DNA of 64,000 nucleotides from NCBI GenBank assembly GCA_947488935.1, contig CANLBN010000005.1, positions 144,675 through 208,674 of the forward strand, given 5' to 3'. The notes under the pieces were generated by a model that searched no databases, was not told where the DNA came from, and was given only the letters and a program-made list of their open reading frames with translations. Positions 9,648-20,193 of the stretch are shown piece after piece. A program made the position numbers and the translations under genes. Position 1 is the first letter of the stretch, and each line of letters opens with the position of its first letter. Source of the DNA: an uncultured Pseudomonadales bacterium. GTDB taxonomy: Bacteria > Pseudomonadota > Gammaproteobacteria > Pseudomonadales > Cellvibrionaceae.

Positions 9648-10949
9648 ATGACAGAGGTTTCTACGCGCGTGCAGAAAGTATTAATTGTTGAAGATAGCTC
9701 TATTGTGGCAAAAATTTTAACGCATCTAGCGAAACAAGAGTTAGAGTTTGAAATTGTTTTAGCCATGACCTTTGCCGAGGCTCGCGCCAAATTTGAGCAA
9801 TACGATGGCGATTTTTTTGCAGCCATTGTTGACCTCAATCTACCCGATGCTCCCGATGGCGAGGTGGTTGATTTTACCCTTGAGAAAAAAATCCCAACAA
9901 TTGTGCTCACAGGGTCGTTTGATGAAAAACGTCGTTCAGTATTACTTAATAAAGGTATCGTCGATTATGTAACTAAAGAAGGTAAATATTCGTACCTTTA
10001 TGCCTTGAGACTCGTTAACCGCCTCCATGCCAATATGTCGATAAAGGTGCTAGTGGTGGAGGACTCCAACGCGACGCGTAATGTAATTATTAGCATGCTT
10101 AAGCGGCATTTATTTAAAGTTGTCGAGGCTGTCGACGGTATTGATGCGATCAAAGTATTTTTGGCAAACCCTGATATTAAATTACTGATTACCGACTACA
10201 ATATGCCAAATATGGATGGCTTTGAACTCGTCAAAAATATTCGCTGTAAATATGAAAAGTTCGATCTTATTATCATAGGCCTCTCGGCAGAGGGCGACAC
10301 TAGTCTGTCTGCTCGATTTATCAAAACGGGGGCCAATGATTTTTTAACAAAGCCGTTTAACCCAGAAGAATTTTATTGCCGTATTAATCATAATATTGAG
10401 TCTCTAGAGTTAGTGGAAAAAATTAGAGATGTGTCTAATAGAGATTACTTAACAGGCTTATATAGCCGTCGTTATTTTTTTCAAGTAGGCGAGGAGCTTT
10501 GGCAGCAAGCCAAAGATAATGATCAAGCCTTATCTTTGGCTGTATTGAATATTGACAACTTTAAAAATATTAATGACCAGTATGGTAATGTATTTGCCGA
10601 TGCGATACTGAAAAAAATATCAGACATACTCAATAAAACATTATTTCGCTTTTTGGTGGCGCGCTCTTCTGGTAAAGAGTTTTATATACTCATGCAGGGT
10701 TTGGACAACAATCAAGCCTCGGTACTTATCGATAAAATTCGCGCTATTATCTCAAGAGAAGCATTTGCCTTTGAGAGTGATGAAATTTTTGTTACCTGTA
10801 GCGGTGGCGTTACTAATAAGTTGACAGGGCGTCTTATTGATCAAGTAACTATCGCCGAGAGCTTAGTGGTCTCGGCAAAAGAGGCGGGCAAAAATATTGT
10901 ATTCAGCGAAGATGCTGATGATGTGTTAGAGGATGACGATGCCGCATAG
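9648..10949 (+). CDS. Twin-receiver response regulator with degenerate GGDEF domain
   Basis: Two receiver domains lie in tandem: REC1 at about 9-125 with phospho-acceptor Asp62 (IVDLNLPD), and REC2 at about 132-250 with Asp183 (ITDYNMPNMD) and the conserved Lys in TKPFN. A GGDEF-like domain follows at about 262-425 (DYLTGLYSRRYF, AVLNIDNFKNIND). Its active-site loop reads SGKEF at 341-345 instead of GGDEF. Loss of the first Gly and of the metal-binding Asp suggests that it no longer makes c-di-GMP and may instead bind a nucleotide or partner. It lies alone on the plus strand beside a minus-strand signalling block. Confidence 0.88.
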   Translation: MTEVSTRVQKVLIVEDSSIVAKILTHLAKQELEFEIVLAMTFAEARAKFEQYDGDFFAAIVDLNLPDAPDGEVVDFTLEKKIPTIVLTGSFDEKRRSVLLNKGIVDYVTKEGKYSYLYALRLVNRLHANMSIKVLVVEDSNATRNVIISMLKRHLFKVVEAVDGIDAIKVFLANPDIKLLITDYNMPNMDGFELVKNIRCKYEKFDLIIIGLSAEGDTSLSARFIKTGANDFLTKPFNPEEFYCRINHNIESLELVEKIRDVSNRDYLTGLYSRRYFFQVGEELWQQAKDNDQALSLAVLNIDNFKNINDQYGNVFADAILKKISDILNKTLFRFLVARSSGKEFYILMQGLDNNQASVLIDKIRAIISREAFAFESDEIFVTCSGGVTNKLTGRLIDQVTIAESLVVSAKEAGKNIVFSEDADDVLEDDDAA

Positions 10950-10985
10950 CTTTTAAGGCTTACTTAGAGATTTTTATAAGAAGGC

Positions 10986-11663
10986 TTAAGCTAACTTATC
11001 CTGCAACCAAGCTGATATATCATCAATTTGCTCAATACAAAGGCTGTGCTCCATAGGATAGGTTTTATAGTCGGTAGCGTATTGTTTTTCTTGCAATAAC
11101 TGGTTGGCCTGTTCTCCAAGTAGTGGCGGCACAATACCATCATAAGTACCATGAGCAATAAAAATAGGTAAGTTTTTATTAGCAGCGTTGAATGTTATTG
11201 TGTCTTTGGTGGCAAAATAAGTCGACAAAGCCATTAAGCCGCCTAGTGGTTTGGAATGACTCAGTGCCAATTCGTAACCTACTGCTCCACCTTGTGAAAA
11301 GCCTGCAATAATAATTCGTTCGCTAACAATACCACGCTCTATTTCACGCTCAACAAACTCATTAATTAATTTAGCTGAATTGACTAATTGTTCTGTATCG
11401 ATCTTACGATCGATATCCATTGCCAAAATATCGTACCAAGCTGGCATGACAAAACCATTATTGACGGTGACAGGTAGTTTAGGTGCATTGGGGAATATAA
11501 AGCGAATCGCTAAAGAATTTGGCAGCTTTAATGCGGGGATAACATCTCTAAAATCATTGCCATCGGCACCAAGACCATGCATCCAAATAACACTGGCAGT
11601 TGCCGGTTGGGTGGGTTCTATTTCTACTGCTGATAAGGTCGGGGTTTTGGAGCAAGACGTCAT
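10986..11663 (-). CDS. Alpha/beta-hydrolase carboxylesterase (phospholipase/carboxylesterase family)
   Basis: This 225-residue hydrolase has the family start VIWMHGLGADGNDF, which forms the oxyanion region. The nucleophile elbow is GFSQGG with Ser123, followed by Asp175 (HGTYDGIVP) and His206 (PMEHS), completing the catalytic triad. It resembles the bacterial carboxylesterase and acyl-protein-thioesterase-like enzymes that cleave short acyl esters. No signal peptide is visible, so it is probably cytoplasmic. The natural substrate cannot be told from sequence. Confidence 0.9.
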   Translation of the reverse strand: MTSCSKTPTLSAVEIEPTQPATASVIWMHGLGADGNDFRDVIPALKLPNSLAIRFIFPNAPKLPVTVNNGFVMPAWYDILAMDIDRKIDTEQLVNSAKLINEFVEREIERGIVSERIIIAGFSQGGAVGYELALSHSKPLGGLMALSTYFATKDTITFNAANKNLPIFIAHGTYDGIVPPLLGEQANQLLQEKQYATDYKTYPMEHSLCIEQIDDISAWLQDKLA

Positions 11664-11777
11664 GATCGATAGCCACTTATTAAAATTAAAGAGGCATTAT
11701 ACAAGTACTGTAGCATTCACCCAATATATTTAGTGAAGGGGCTTTTGGCTATTTGAGGTTACGCAGAGTCTTTTTGT

Positions 11778-13670
11778 TTATAGCGTAAAGCCGCTCGTAG
11801 ATTGATCGAGTATTTTTGATTGCTCAGATAAGTTGTTGGCATGTTGCTGTAATACTCTACGAGTCATCTTTATGCTGTCACTTTGTGTACCGATCTCTTC
11901 GACTTGCTCGCTAATATCCGTAGTGTTGGCAGAGATATGTTCAACGGCGACGACCACATGATCCATTTCGGCGACGATATTTTGTATTTGCTCCTCGATA
12001 GCCGAGAAAGAGTTCATTGCACTGTTTGCGTTTTCTTGGCCAGATGCAGCAAGGCTTGTACCTTGCTGCATGAGTTCGCTCATACGCTGTGATTGATCGT
12101 TAAAGTTTTTAATAATCTCGCCAATGCTATTTGTGGCATCGACTGTTTTATGGGCTAGCGCGCGTACTTCGTCTGCTACCACAGAAAACCCTCGGCCAGC
12201 TTCGCCAGCACGTGCAGACTCTATCGCTGCGTTTAATGCCAATAAATTTGTTTGGTCTGCAAGCCCATTAATAACATCAATAATACCTAGCATTTGTTTG
12301 CTAGAGTCACCTAGGCTAATAACTTCTTGATGACTTGTTCCTATGAGGTTGGCAATTTCTTCCATCGAGTCAACGCAGGTGTTGATTATTTTCCCTCCAG
12401 ATTGTGCGGTAGTTGATGTGTTTTGGATAGTTTTGTTGACATCGGCAGAGCGATCGGCAACATTACTCACGGCGCTAGATATATTTTGCGTCGCGGATTT
12501 CGATTTCTGAGTATCTTTTTCAAGCTCTCTCGTCGCATTTGCAAGGCTATTTACCTCGTTTTCTATTTCTGTACGAATGGTCAATAACGAGCTGTTTCCA
12601 TCGACAACACTCGATAACACCTTAGCAATATCATCGATCATGTGGTTAGAGGCTATCCGTAATTGAGTGAACTCATCGTTTTTGTTTTGGTTAACCGGTA
12701 GTGTCTCTGAAAAATTACCGGCGGCTACCTGTTTTAATAAACTTTGAATACTTTTTAGTTGGCTGGTCAGTTGCTTAGTAATTGCAGCAAGGCTTAAAAA
12801 GATAACTAAGGCAACGCTAATAGCAGCAGTGGCGATGATTATATTTGCGGTATAAAGCGCAGTCTCTGCCTCGTGATGAGCTTGCTGAATAAGAGTTTCT
12901 TCGAGAAAAATATTTTGTTGTGTCACAAGAGCTGAGAGTTCGCTCTTAATAGGAAGAATAGCACGAGTTATTTCTTGGTCTTTTTTGATGAGTGTTCTGG
13001 TTGTATCAAACACATTGCGAAAATTGACAATCGCTTTGCCAATATCTTTGTCTGCCCACTTTAAGCGTTTAGACATAGACTCTAAGGTTTTTAATGCTTT
13101 ATCGGTTTTCTTTTCGGTATTGGCGTCTTGCTTTATGCTGTATTTTTGCAGGCTAAAGCTCAATGCACCGACTTTTTTTCTAATGGCAGAGAAAGACAAG
13201 CGCTCTAGTAGGTTCATTGCAGTGAAAAGCTCTTTTACCTTACCCTCCTCAGTATTAAAGCCAAGTTCTACTCTATTCTCAATCCAGTTGTGTCTTTGCT
13301 CTGTGTATTGTGCTGCAAGCGCACTTAGTTGGTTGGCATAATCACCTGCCTGAGCGTTATTAATATCCTTTGCTTCCTCTTGCATAGCAAGAGTATCTTC
13401 CTTGAAGTCGTCTAGAGCGTTGTCGTAAGGCTCTGTATTTTCTAAGGTTAATTTGCTGCTAATCGCTTCTAGCTTAAGTAAGTTATTCGCTAGTGTGAGG
13501 GAATGAATCTCATAGTCTACAACGGCGTCTTGATCCTCAATACTTTTATTGATTTTGTTAAGCCCAATAAATGCAGCACCAGCAACCAGCGACAGGCCTG
13601 TAAGAGTGATAATAATGACGCAAGATAATTTTTGCTTCCATGATAGGTTAATAGTAAAACTTGATGGCAT
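11778..13670 (-). CDS. Methyl-accepting chemotaxis protein with large helical periplasmic domain
   Basis: A chemoreceptor of about 630 residues. It has an N-terminal transmembrane helix ([20 protein letters not shown]), a periplasmic all-helical sensor of about 230 residues, a second membrane helix ([18 protein letters not shown]), a HAMP domain and a cytoplasmic coiled coil. The conserved hairpin tip that contacts CheA and CheW is present ([38 protein letters not shown]; about residues 460-500). I chose the ATG at 13670 because AAGG stands 8-9 bases upstream; an ATG at 13688 would add six residues but has no spaced ribosome-binding site. The ligand is unknown. The long helical sensor suggests an HBM-like fold, which is inference. 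Confidence 0.9.
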   Translation of the reverse strand: MPSSFTINLSWKQKLSCVIIITLTGLSLVAGAAFIGLNKINKSIEDQDAVVDYEIHSLTLANNLLKLEAISSKLTLENTEPYDNALDDFKEDTLAMQEEAKDINNAQAGDYANQLSALAAQYTEQRHNWIENRVELGFNTEEGKVKELFTAMNLLERLSFSAIRKKVGALSFSLQKYSIKQDANTEKKTDKALKTLESMSKRLKWADKDIGKAIVNFRNVFDTTRTLIKKDQEITRAILPIKSELSALVTQQNIFLEETLIQQAHHEAETALYTANIIIATAAISVALVIFLSLAAITKQLTSQLKSIQSLLKQVAAGNFSETLPVNQNKNDEFTQLRIASNHMIDDIAKVLSSVVDGNSSLLTIRTEIENEVNSLANATRELEKDTQKSKSATQNISSAVSNVADRSADVNKTIQNTSTTAQSGGKIINTCVDSMEEIANLIGTSHQEVISLGDSSKQMLGIIDVINGLADQTNLLALNAAIESARAGEAGRGFSVVADEVRALAHKTVDATNSIGEIIKNFNDQSQRMSELMQQGTSLAASGQENANSAMNSFSAIEEQIQNIVAEMDHVVVAVEHISANTTDISEQVEEIGTQSDSIKMTRRVLQQHANNLSEQSKILDQSTSGFTL

Positions 13671-13835
13671 ATTGGCTACCTTGAACATCCTTAGTATTTG
13701 TTAATCGATCATCTATTATTTAAGTGTAGTCAAAGTGCTAGGTTTTATTATTCTTTAATGAGATAAGGTAATGGTTTTATATGAGTGCCAATTATAATTG
13801 ACGTCATTCTCTGTTAAGAGTTGATTTAAAAGTAG

Positions 13836-16154
13836 TTAGTGATTCATTTGTTGCCAAATATCAATAATATCTTGCGAAGTGTTTAATAAATCACCTTCTT
13901 CGACGGGTTTTGAAAAAAGGTAGCCTTGGATTTTATTGTCAGTCGATTTACCTAAAATACTTTTAATTAAGTCAAATTGCTCTTCTGTTTCTACCCCTTC
14001 GGCAACAACGTTCATGTGTAAATTCTCTGCTAGTTGGGCAATAGTAGTAACAATCGCCCGGTCTTGTTCAACTTTTGGTGCGTCTGATATAAAGGAACGG
14101 TCAATTTTCAACGTGTTAAACGGTAGGTTTTTGAGGTAATTCATGGAGGAGTACCCAGTGCCAAAATCATCAATGGCTAAGCTGACTCCCATTCTAGCAA
14201 TTTCATCTAACAGTAGTTTTGTGTATTCGATGTCGTCTACTAATGAGCTTTCTGTCACTTCTAGCTCTAACCATTGGGGTTTGCACTGAGTTTTTTTGAG
14301 AACATCACGAATAGTAACGATGATTCCTTTCTGTTTTAGTTGGCGAGAAGAAAGATTTACAGACACTTTTGTTTCATGACCTATTTCGGCTGCTCTTGAT
14401 GCAAAAAAACATGCCTCTTCTAGTACCCATTCCCCCACATCTATTATTAAGCCAGTTTCTTCTAATAGATGAATGAATTGTGCTGGCAATATAACGCCTC
14501 TTTTGGGGTGCCTCCAACGGACAAGTGCTTCCACGCTCGAATATTTTCCACTATGAATATCCACCTTAGGTTGGTAGAGCAAGAACAATTGCGACTCATG
14601 CTTTGCGAGCATTTTGCGCATATCAACTTCTAAGGAAAGTAATCTATTGGCCTTCGAATCATCCGCTTTTAAATAGAAACGGTACGAGTTCCTTCCCGAT
14701 TTTTTGGCCTTGTACATGGCTACATCGGCTTTTTTTAATAGGGTTTGAATATCTTTTCCATCGTGAGGGCATCGACTGATGCCAATGCTAGGTGTGACGA
14801 TGAGTTCCCTTTGGTTAATCATGTATGACTTCGACAGAGACTCCATAAGCTTTTCAGCGGTAGAGACTATGTCATTATCATTAGTGACGTCGGTCAGTAG
14901 TACGGCGAATTCATCTCCTCCCAATCGACAGGCCAAATTGTTATTTTGTACCAATAAATTAATGCGCTCAGCGACCTTAACTAATAATTGATCACCGATA
15001 TCATGCCCTAGGGTGTCATTGATCAGTTTGAATCTATCTAAATCGATAAACATGACGGCTAAATGATGGTTATCCCACTGAGATTTTGATAACTCCTGTG
15101 TTAATTTATCAAGAAATAATGAGCGATTTGGCAACCCCGTTAAGGTGTCGTATTGAGCGAGGTGAAGCATTTTATTTTGGGCTTCTAATCTATCGGTGAT
15201 ATCAGTGCATATACTACAGATGCGATATATTTTATTTTCACTGTTATACAGAGGGAATTTAACGCAGAGATAAAAGCGTTCGCCTTCTTTTGTTGGTAGT
15301 ACTTCCTCGCATTGAATAGCGTCTCCTGCTTTAATGACTTCGGCATCGTCGATGCAAATCATGTCGGCAGTATCACTGGAAAAAATATCATGGTCTGTTT
15401 TTCCGATAATACTACTTTTGTCCACGCCTAAAGTACTTAAAAATGTTGTGTTAACGAGATCGTAACGGCCATCAATATCTTTTAATGAAATTAATGCCGT
15501 AGAGTTATTGATAATTGAATCTAGTTTATCGTTTGTTGATACCAGTAATTTTTCAACTAGAAACCGTTCTTCAATTTCATTTTTTAACTGATTGTTAATT
15601 GTTTCTAGCTCGTTGTTTCGTATGGTTAGTTTGTTTTGTAACTTTTCGCGAGATTTTGCCAGCTCTTGAATAGTATTAATGTCTCGATAAGAGCGCAATG
15701 CTGCTGTAATACATGAGCGCATCTTTTCTGATGTTAATTCAGTTTTGGTTCTATAGTCATTGATGTCATAATCCGCAATAACACTTATCTCGGGAGCCTG
15801 GCCTGGCTGCCCTGTGCGAAGTATAATGCGTAAAAACTGGTTTTTGATGACGTTTCGAATATGTGATACTAAGTCTAGGCCTGCGTGATCAGTCTCCATT
15901 ACCACATCGAGTAATAGCACTGAAAAGTCGTTAGTTTCCTCCAAAAGCTCGCGTGCTTCCTTAGCAGAATAAGCGAAGGTTAACTTTAGTGGCCTATCAT
16001 CAAAGTAAAAGTCAGACAAAATCAAACGAGTAACATCATGTATGGCTTGATCATCGTCGACAACTAATATATTCCAAGGGCTGTTGATGCCTCTATTGTC
16101 GACTTTCTCTTTTGTTGATGTTTTTTGTGCAAACTTAACTAATTTACTATTCAT
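13836..16154 (-). CDS. REC-PAS-GGDEF-EAL response regulator
   Basis: Domains in order over 772 residues: a receiver at about 27-160 with acceptor Asp83 (LLDVVMETDH), a coiled linker, a PAS domain at about 205-320, GGDEF at about 330-495 with an intact RLGGDEF (motif 412-416), and EAL at about 515-765 with EALVRW (542-544) and DDFGTGYSSM. Both catalytic signatures are intact, so it could make or break c-di-GMP; many such hybrids act mainly as phosphodiesterases. AGGAG precedes the ATG at 16154. The histidine kinase gene ends 86 bases upstream on the same strand, so the two probably form a two-component pair. Confidence 0.92.
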   Translation of the reverse strand: MNSKLVKFAQKTSTKEKVDNRGINSPWNILVVDDDQAIHDVTRLILSDFYFDDRPLKLTFAYSAKEARELLEETNDFSVLLLDVVMETDHAGLDLVSHIRNVIKNQFLRIILRTGQPGQAPEISVIADYDINDYRTKTELTSEKMRSCITAALRSYRDINTIQELAKSREKLQNKLTIRNNELETINNQLKNEIEERFLVEKLLVSTNDKLDSIINNSTALISLKDIDGRYDLVNTTFLSTLGVDKSSIIGKTDHDIFSSDTADMICIDDAEVIKAGDAIQCEEVLPTKEGERFYLCVKFPLYNSENKIYRICSICTDITDRLEAQNKMLHLAQYDTLTGLPNRSLFLDKLTQELSKSQWDNHHLAVMFIDLDRFKLINDTLGHDIGDQLLVKVAERINLLVQNNNLACRLGGDEFAVLLTDVTNDNDIVSTAEKLMESLSKSYMINQRELIVTPSIGISRCPHDGKDIQTLLKKADVAMYKAKKSGRNSYRFYLKADDSKANRLLSLEVDMRKMLAKHESQLFLLYQPKVDIHSGKYSSVEALVRWRHPKRGVILPAQFIHLLEETGLIIDVGEWVLEEACFFASRAAEIGHETKVSVNLSSRQLKQKGIIVTIRDVLKKTQCKPQWLELEVTESSLVDDIEYTKLLLDEIARMGVSLAIDDFGTGYSSMNYLKNLPFNTLKIDRSFISDAPKVEQDRAIVTTIAQLAENLHMNVVAEGVETEEQFDLIKSILGKSTDNKIQGYLFSKPVEEGDLLNTSQDIIDIWQQMNH

Positions 16155-16240
16155 TGTTACTCCTAGAGAAATCGCTATGGCCTTCTCTTTGTCATTAAAT
16201 ACATTAAAATCCTATGATTTGTTCTATAAAAGATGAGTGT

Positions 16241-17728
16241 TCATATTTTTTCGCCTTGATTCGTTGGCTCGCTATCAGGAGTTGGCGTAGTAGGGTCAAT
16301 AGGTAGATATATATCAAATCGAGTTCCTTGGTTTATTTTGCTGGAGCATGAGACACGCCCCTTTAGCTTATCTACAACCAAGTTGTGCAAAATATGGAGG
16401 CCAAGGCCAGTATTGCCACTCCCTCTTCCCGTGGTAAAGAAGGGCTCGAAGATATGTAATTGGTCATCTTCAGAGATTCCATGGCCATCGTCTTCAAAAG
16501 AGACAAGAACCTCGCGTGCGTTTTTTTTGCTGACAGATATGACCAATGTGCCGTGAGTTTTTTCTTTAAAAGCGTGGTCTATGGCATTGGTTATAATGTT
16601 GGTAATAATTTGAATGAAAGAGTCGCTGTGAATTTGTATTTTTAAAGCCTCTTCGCAGTGCAGTTTTACTTTCGTATTCGATTTTTTAGTTAAGGGCGAT
16701 AGACTAACTAGTACTTTTTCTATGTAGTCTTTTATGTCGATAGTTTGCAGCTCTTCAATAGTTTGATCTACTGAGACCATTTTAAAACTTTTGACGAGTG
16801 TTGATGTGCGTAAAAGATTGCTGCTAATAATGTCGTTAGTTTTTTCTATTTCTTTAAAAAAATGACAAAGATCTTCTTCTGTTAGCTGCTCTGCGTCGTA
16901 GGATTTTTTTATTTTGTTTAATATCTCATTTGAATGAGAGCTGGCAGTTATGCTGACACCAACGGGTGTGTTTATTTCGTGGGCAATACCTGCTACTAGG
17001 GTTGTCAGTGAGGCCATTCGTTCGGATTGTATAAGGGCACTATATTCTTTTTCTTTTTCTAGATTAGTTTTTGTTTCTGCTAATAGTTGGTAGTCACGAG
17101 CAACACTGCGCGACAGTAATAAGCCAAATATGGGTACAATAAACGCTTTGGCTATGACAATGCTGATGACGATAAAAAAGATAATTTTAACTGTTCTGCC
17201 TACCAGTGGTTCGAAGGTGGCGCCATTTTCTTCGAATTGTTTAATGCTTTGGTATAAGTGAGTGATTAGAGACGCTTTGCTTATTTTATCGAGTCTGTAA
17301 TCTCTTATTTCTTGAAGTATATTGTCAGCAATTAAAATGTCATCTTGGCAAACTTGGATGGCATTGTCTGTCTTAATGAGTGACATCATAAATTCTTCGA
17401 TAGGCCCTACAAGCGCTAAACAATCGAGAGGTTGTTGCTGGATGAGTATTATGTCGTTTTCTACCGCAATGAGTGCGCCTCTATCGGTCTCAAATTCTTT
17501 AACGCTTTTAACTACCTGTGTGATGTACTTCTGATGGAGGTAGTTTAGTTCGTGCATTTTACCCCCCATTTGAATCTCGTAGGCGCCAATAATGCTTAAA
17601 AACCCCGAGATAATAACGAGAATATTAACGATGTTTAATTTGGTAGAAACAGAGAAAAAGCTATCGTTTATCCAAGCGATAAGCCCGGATAAATACTTGC
17701 TCTTATGACTGGCGCTATCTATAAGCAA
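16241..17728 (-). CDS. Membrane sensor histidine kinase
   Basis: The 495-residue kinase has a membrane helix at about 33-50, a periplasmic segment of about 130 residues, a second helix region at about 178-208, and a cytoplasmic transmitter. The phospho-acceptor is His250 in GIAHEINTPVG. The ATP-binding domain shows the N box (IITNAIDHAF), G1 (DDGHGIS), F box (FEPFFTTGRGSG) and G2 (TGLGLHI). The start is a TTG at 17728 with AAGGA about 8 bases upstream. It lies directly upstream of the REC-PAS-GGDEF-EAL gene, its likely phosphorylation target. The signal sensed is unknown. Confidence 0.9.
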   Translation of the reverse strand: MLIDSASHKSKYLSGLIAWINDSFFSVSTKLNIVNILVIISGFLSIIGAYEIQMGGKMHELNYLHQKYITQVVKSVKEFETDRGALIAVENDIILIQQQPLDCLALVGPIEEFMMSLIKTDNAIQVCQDDILIADNILQEIRDYRLDKISKASLITHLYQSIKQFEENGATFEPLVGRTVKIIFFIVISIVIAKAFIVPIFGLLLSRSVARDYQLLAETKTNLEKEKEYSALIQSERMASLTTLVAGIAHEINTPVGVSITASSHSNEILNKIKKSYDAEQLTEEDLCHFFKEIEKTNDIISSNLLRTSTLVKSFKMVSVDQTIEELQTIDIKDYIEKVLVSLSPLTKKSNTKVKLHCEEALKIQIHSDSFIQIITNIITNAIDHAFKEKTHGTLVISVSKKNAREVLVSFEDDGHGISEDDQLHIFEPFFTTGRGSGNTGLGLHILHNLVVDKLKGRVSCSSKINQGTRFDIYLPIDPTTPTPDSEPTNQGEKI

Positions 17729-18183
17729 AATATCTTCCTTAGTATAAAAATATGTACAGATTTTTCTTAAGGTTTAATCAACCGACGAAAATCATATCTT
17801 TTAGTGCACTGCTGACTAAAAATGAATGTCTCAATATCGTAAAGATCATTCAGGCAGGTTCCTTCCTAAAATTAAATTTTGGGGGTATTTATAAGAACAA
17901 TAGCTGAAATTTGTACAATTACAAATAATAGCGCCTAGACAGAAAGTGCTAAAGGGAGCTACTAAAAAGCGCTGCTAAAGGAGGCACTAAAGGAGAAGGT
18001 CACATTTATAGATATGTGATGATAGATAGCTCATATTGGGGCTATGGTAGATGGGTGTAAATAATTTTATAGCATTACTTAAATTTATCGGAGCATAAAT
18101 AGGTCATTTTCGATAGAATATCCCGCCTTTTGCTCGTTGCTTAGATAGAAGGTGTCAATCGCATATAAACGTAAAGGTAAGGT
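17729..18183. other. Intergenic region upstream of prfC
   Basis: The gap of 455 bases between divergent genes holds no open frame of note. Around 17948-17999 it contains short imperfect direct repeats built on CTAAAGG (GCTAAAGGGAGC, GCTAAAGGAGGCA, ACTAAAGGAG). They look like ribosome-binding-site sequences, but no ORF follows. Promoters for prfC and for the kinase gene must lie here. Confidence 0.35.
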
Positions 18184-19767
18184 ATGAGTGATAGCAATTT
18201 TATTAATGAAGTAAATCAGCGTAGAACCTTCGCTATTATTTCTCACCCCGATGCGGGTAAAACCACCATTACTGAGAAGCTTTTGCTACTTGGCCAGCTC
18301 ATTCAGTTAGCGGGCTCGGTTAAGGGTAAAAAAGGCCCTCATGCTAAATCTGACTGGATGAGTATGGAACAAGAGCGTGGCATATCAGTTACCTCATCGG
18401 TGATGCAGTTCCCTTACAAAGAGCGCATGGTTAACCTGCTTGATACCCCGGGGCATGAGGACTTCTCAGAGGATACCTACCGTACATTAACTGCTGTTGA
18501 CTCGGTGTTAATGGTCATTGATGGCGCAAAGGGTGTGGAGGACCGCACCATTAAACTAATGGATGTCTGCCGCCTGCGCGATACGCCTATTTTGTCCTTT
18601 ATTAATAAAATGGATCGCGATATACGTGACCCTATCGATGTAATGGACGAGATAGAAAAAGTCCTAAAAATTGCCGCCGCACCCATTAACTGGCCCATAG
18701 GTATGGGTAAGCAATTTAAAGGTGTCTACAACCTTTATACTGATACTATCCATGTGTATCAGCAAGGTATGGGGCATACACTCAATGACGATATTCGTAT
18801 CCAAGGGCTCGATAGCGACGAGGCCAGTGAATTATTTGGGGCCTATGCCGACGATGTACGCGAAGAGATAGAACTAGTACGTGGTGCAACCCACGAATTT
18901 GATCGCGACGAATACCTAGCAGGGCGCTTAACCCCAGTATTTTTTGGGACCGCGCTAGGTAACTTTGGTGTGCGTGAAATGCTCGATGGCTTTGTCGAGT
19001 GGGCGCCTACGCCACAACCACGGGCAACCAAATCTCGCGAGGTGAGCGCTTTAGAGGAAAAGTTCTCGGGCTTTATCTTTAAAATACAGGCCAATATGGA
19101 CCCTAAGCATCGCGACCGTATTGCCTTTATGCGGGTATGCTCGGGTAAATACCAGCAAGGCATGAAGATGCAACATGTACGCCTTGGCAAAAGTGTCAAA
19201 ATTGCCGACGCCGTAACCTTTTTAGCGGGCGATCGCAGCTCGGTAGAAGAGGCAATATCCGGTGATATTATTGGTTTACATAACCATGGCACCATCCAAA
19301 TTGGTGATACCTTTACCGAAGGCGAAGACTTAAAATACACCGGTGTTCCTCATTTTGCGCCGGAGCTTTTTCGTCGTATCCGCTTAAAAGACCCATTAAA
19401 AACTAAGCAGTTGCAAAAAGGTTTGCAGCAGTTGTCGGAAGAGGGGTCAACGCAAGTTTTCTTCCCTCTCAATACGACAGATCTTATTGTTGGAGCAGTT
19501 GGCGTGCTGCAATTTGAGGTGGTGGCGTATCGGCTAAAAGACGAATACAAAGTCGAAGCCATATACGAACCTGTTAATGTAACTACCGCGCGTTGGGTCG
19601 ATTGCGACGACGATAAAGCGATGGATGTGTTTAAACGTAAAGTCGGTGACAACCTTGCTATAGATGGCGGCGGTCATTTAACCTACTTGGCACCAACACG
19701 TGTTAATTTAAGCCTAAGCGAAGAGCGCTACCCAGAGGTAGAATTTAGAGCAACCCGAGAGCATTAA
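18184..19767 (+). CDS. prfC: Peptide chain release factor 3 (RF3)
   Basis: RF3 is the GTPase that removes RF1 and RF2 from the ribosome after peptide release. The 527-residue protein begins with a translational GTPase domain: P loop [10 protein letters not shown], switch [16 protein letters not shown], and NKMD. The following domains match the RF3 layout rather than EF-G. GGTAAGGT stands before the ATG at 18184. Its stop codon overlaps the next ATG by one base (TAATG), which suggests translational coupling to the small membrane protein. Why prfC should be coupled to that gene is unknown. Confidence 0.96.
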   Translation: MSDSNFINEVNQRRTFAIISHPDAGKTTITEKLLLLGQLIQLAGSVKGKKGPHAKSDWMSMEQERGISVTSSVMQFPYKERMVNLLDTPGHEDFSEDTYRTLTAVDSVLMVIDGAKGVEDRTIKLMDVCRLRDTPILSFINKMDRDIRDPIDVMDEIEKVLKIAAAPINWPIGMGKQFKGVYNLYTDTIHVYQQGMGHTLNDDIRIQGLDSDEASELFGAYADDVREEIELVRGATHEFDRDEYLAGRLTPVFFGTALGNFGVREMLDGFVEWAPTPQPRATKSREVSALEEKFSGFIFKIQANMDPKHRDRIAFMRVCSGKYQQGMKMQHVRLGKSVKIADAVTFLAGDRSSVEEAISGDIIGLHNHGTIQIGDTFTEGEDLKYTGVPHFAPELFRRIRLKDPLKTKQLQKGLQQLSEEGSTQVFFPLNTTDLIVGAVGVLQFEVVAYRLKDEYKVEAIYEPVNVTTARWVDCDDDKAMDVFKRKVGDNLAIDGGGHLTYLAPTRVNLSLSEERYPEVEFRATREH

Positions 19768-20129
19768 TGCTAGACACCTTTGTGACTGTTATTTTATCCG
19801 TAGGTATTCTTTGCTTATTAGCGGGTATATTTTTTTGGGTAAAAACACCTTACTATCGTGTAGATAGCTCTCGCATGCTCAAGGTAGTTGAGATGGTGCT
19901 AACAGGGCAAGCCACTGATAACGACTGGCATATGACCTTTGGTATGACAATTCGTCATTCGCCGGAGTTAGAAGAAATTCGCCAGCAATGTATGGTGATC
20001 GAAGAAGAGCATTTTATTGGTGAGAGTGGTTCTAATTATTTGTTCTCAAGTGAGGGCTTAAAAGCACTAAAAGATGTACGCGATAATTTATATAATATGC
20101 AAAGTGCCAACAATAAAAGCTCAAAATAA
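19767..20129 (+). CDS. Small hypothetical protein with N-terminal membrane helix
   Basis: The product has 120 residues: one hydrophobic helix (VTVILSVGILCLLAGIFFWV) at about 6-25, then a soluble, charged domain rich in Met and His. No family is recognised. The ATG overlaps the prfC stop by one base, so it is probably translated by coupling. It could be a small inner-membrane protein with a cytoplasmic domain. Confidence 0.7.
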   Translation: MLDTFVTVILSVGILCLLAGIFFWVKTPYYRVDSSRMLKVVEMVLTGQATDNDWHMTFGMTIRHSPELEEIRQQCMVIEEEHFIGESGSNYLFSSEGLKALKDVRDNLYNMQSANNKSSK

Positions 20130-20134
20130 AAAGT

Positions 20135-20152
20135 AAAGCTAGACGCTTTTTA
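20135..20152 (+). terminator. Weak hairpin with short T-run
   Basis: AAAGC and GCTTT flank a TAGAC loop and are followed by TTT. The 5-bp stem is short, so termination between this gene and the next transporter gene is probably partial. Confidence 0.35.
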
Positions 20153-20193
20153 ACAATAATGAACAAAATATAAAGCAAAACGAGAAACTATAT

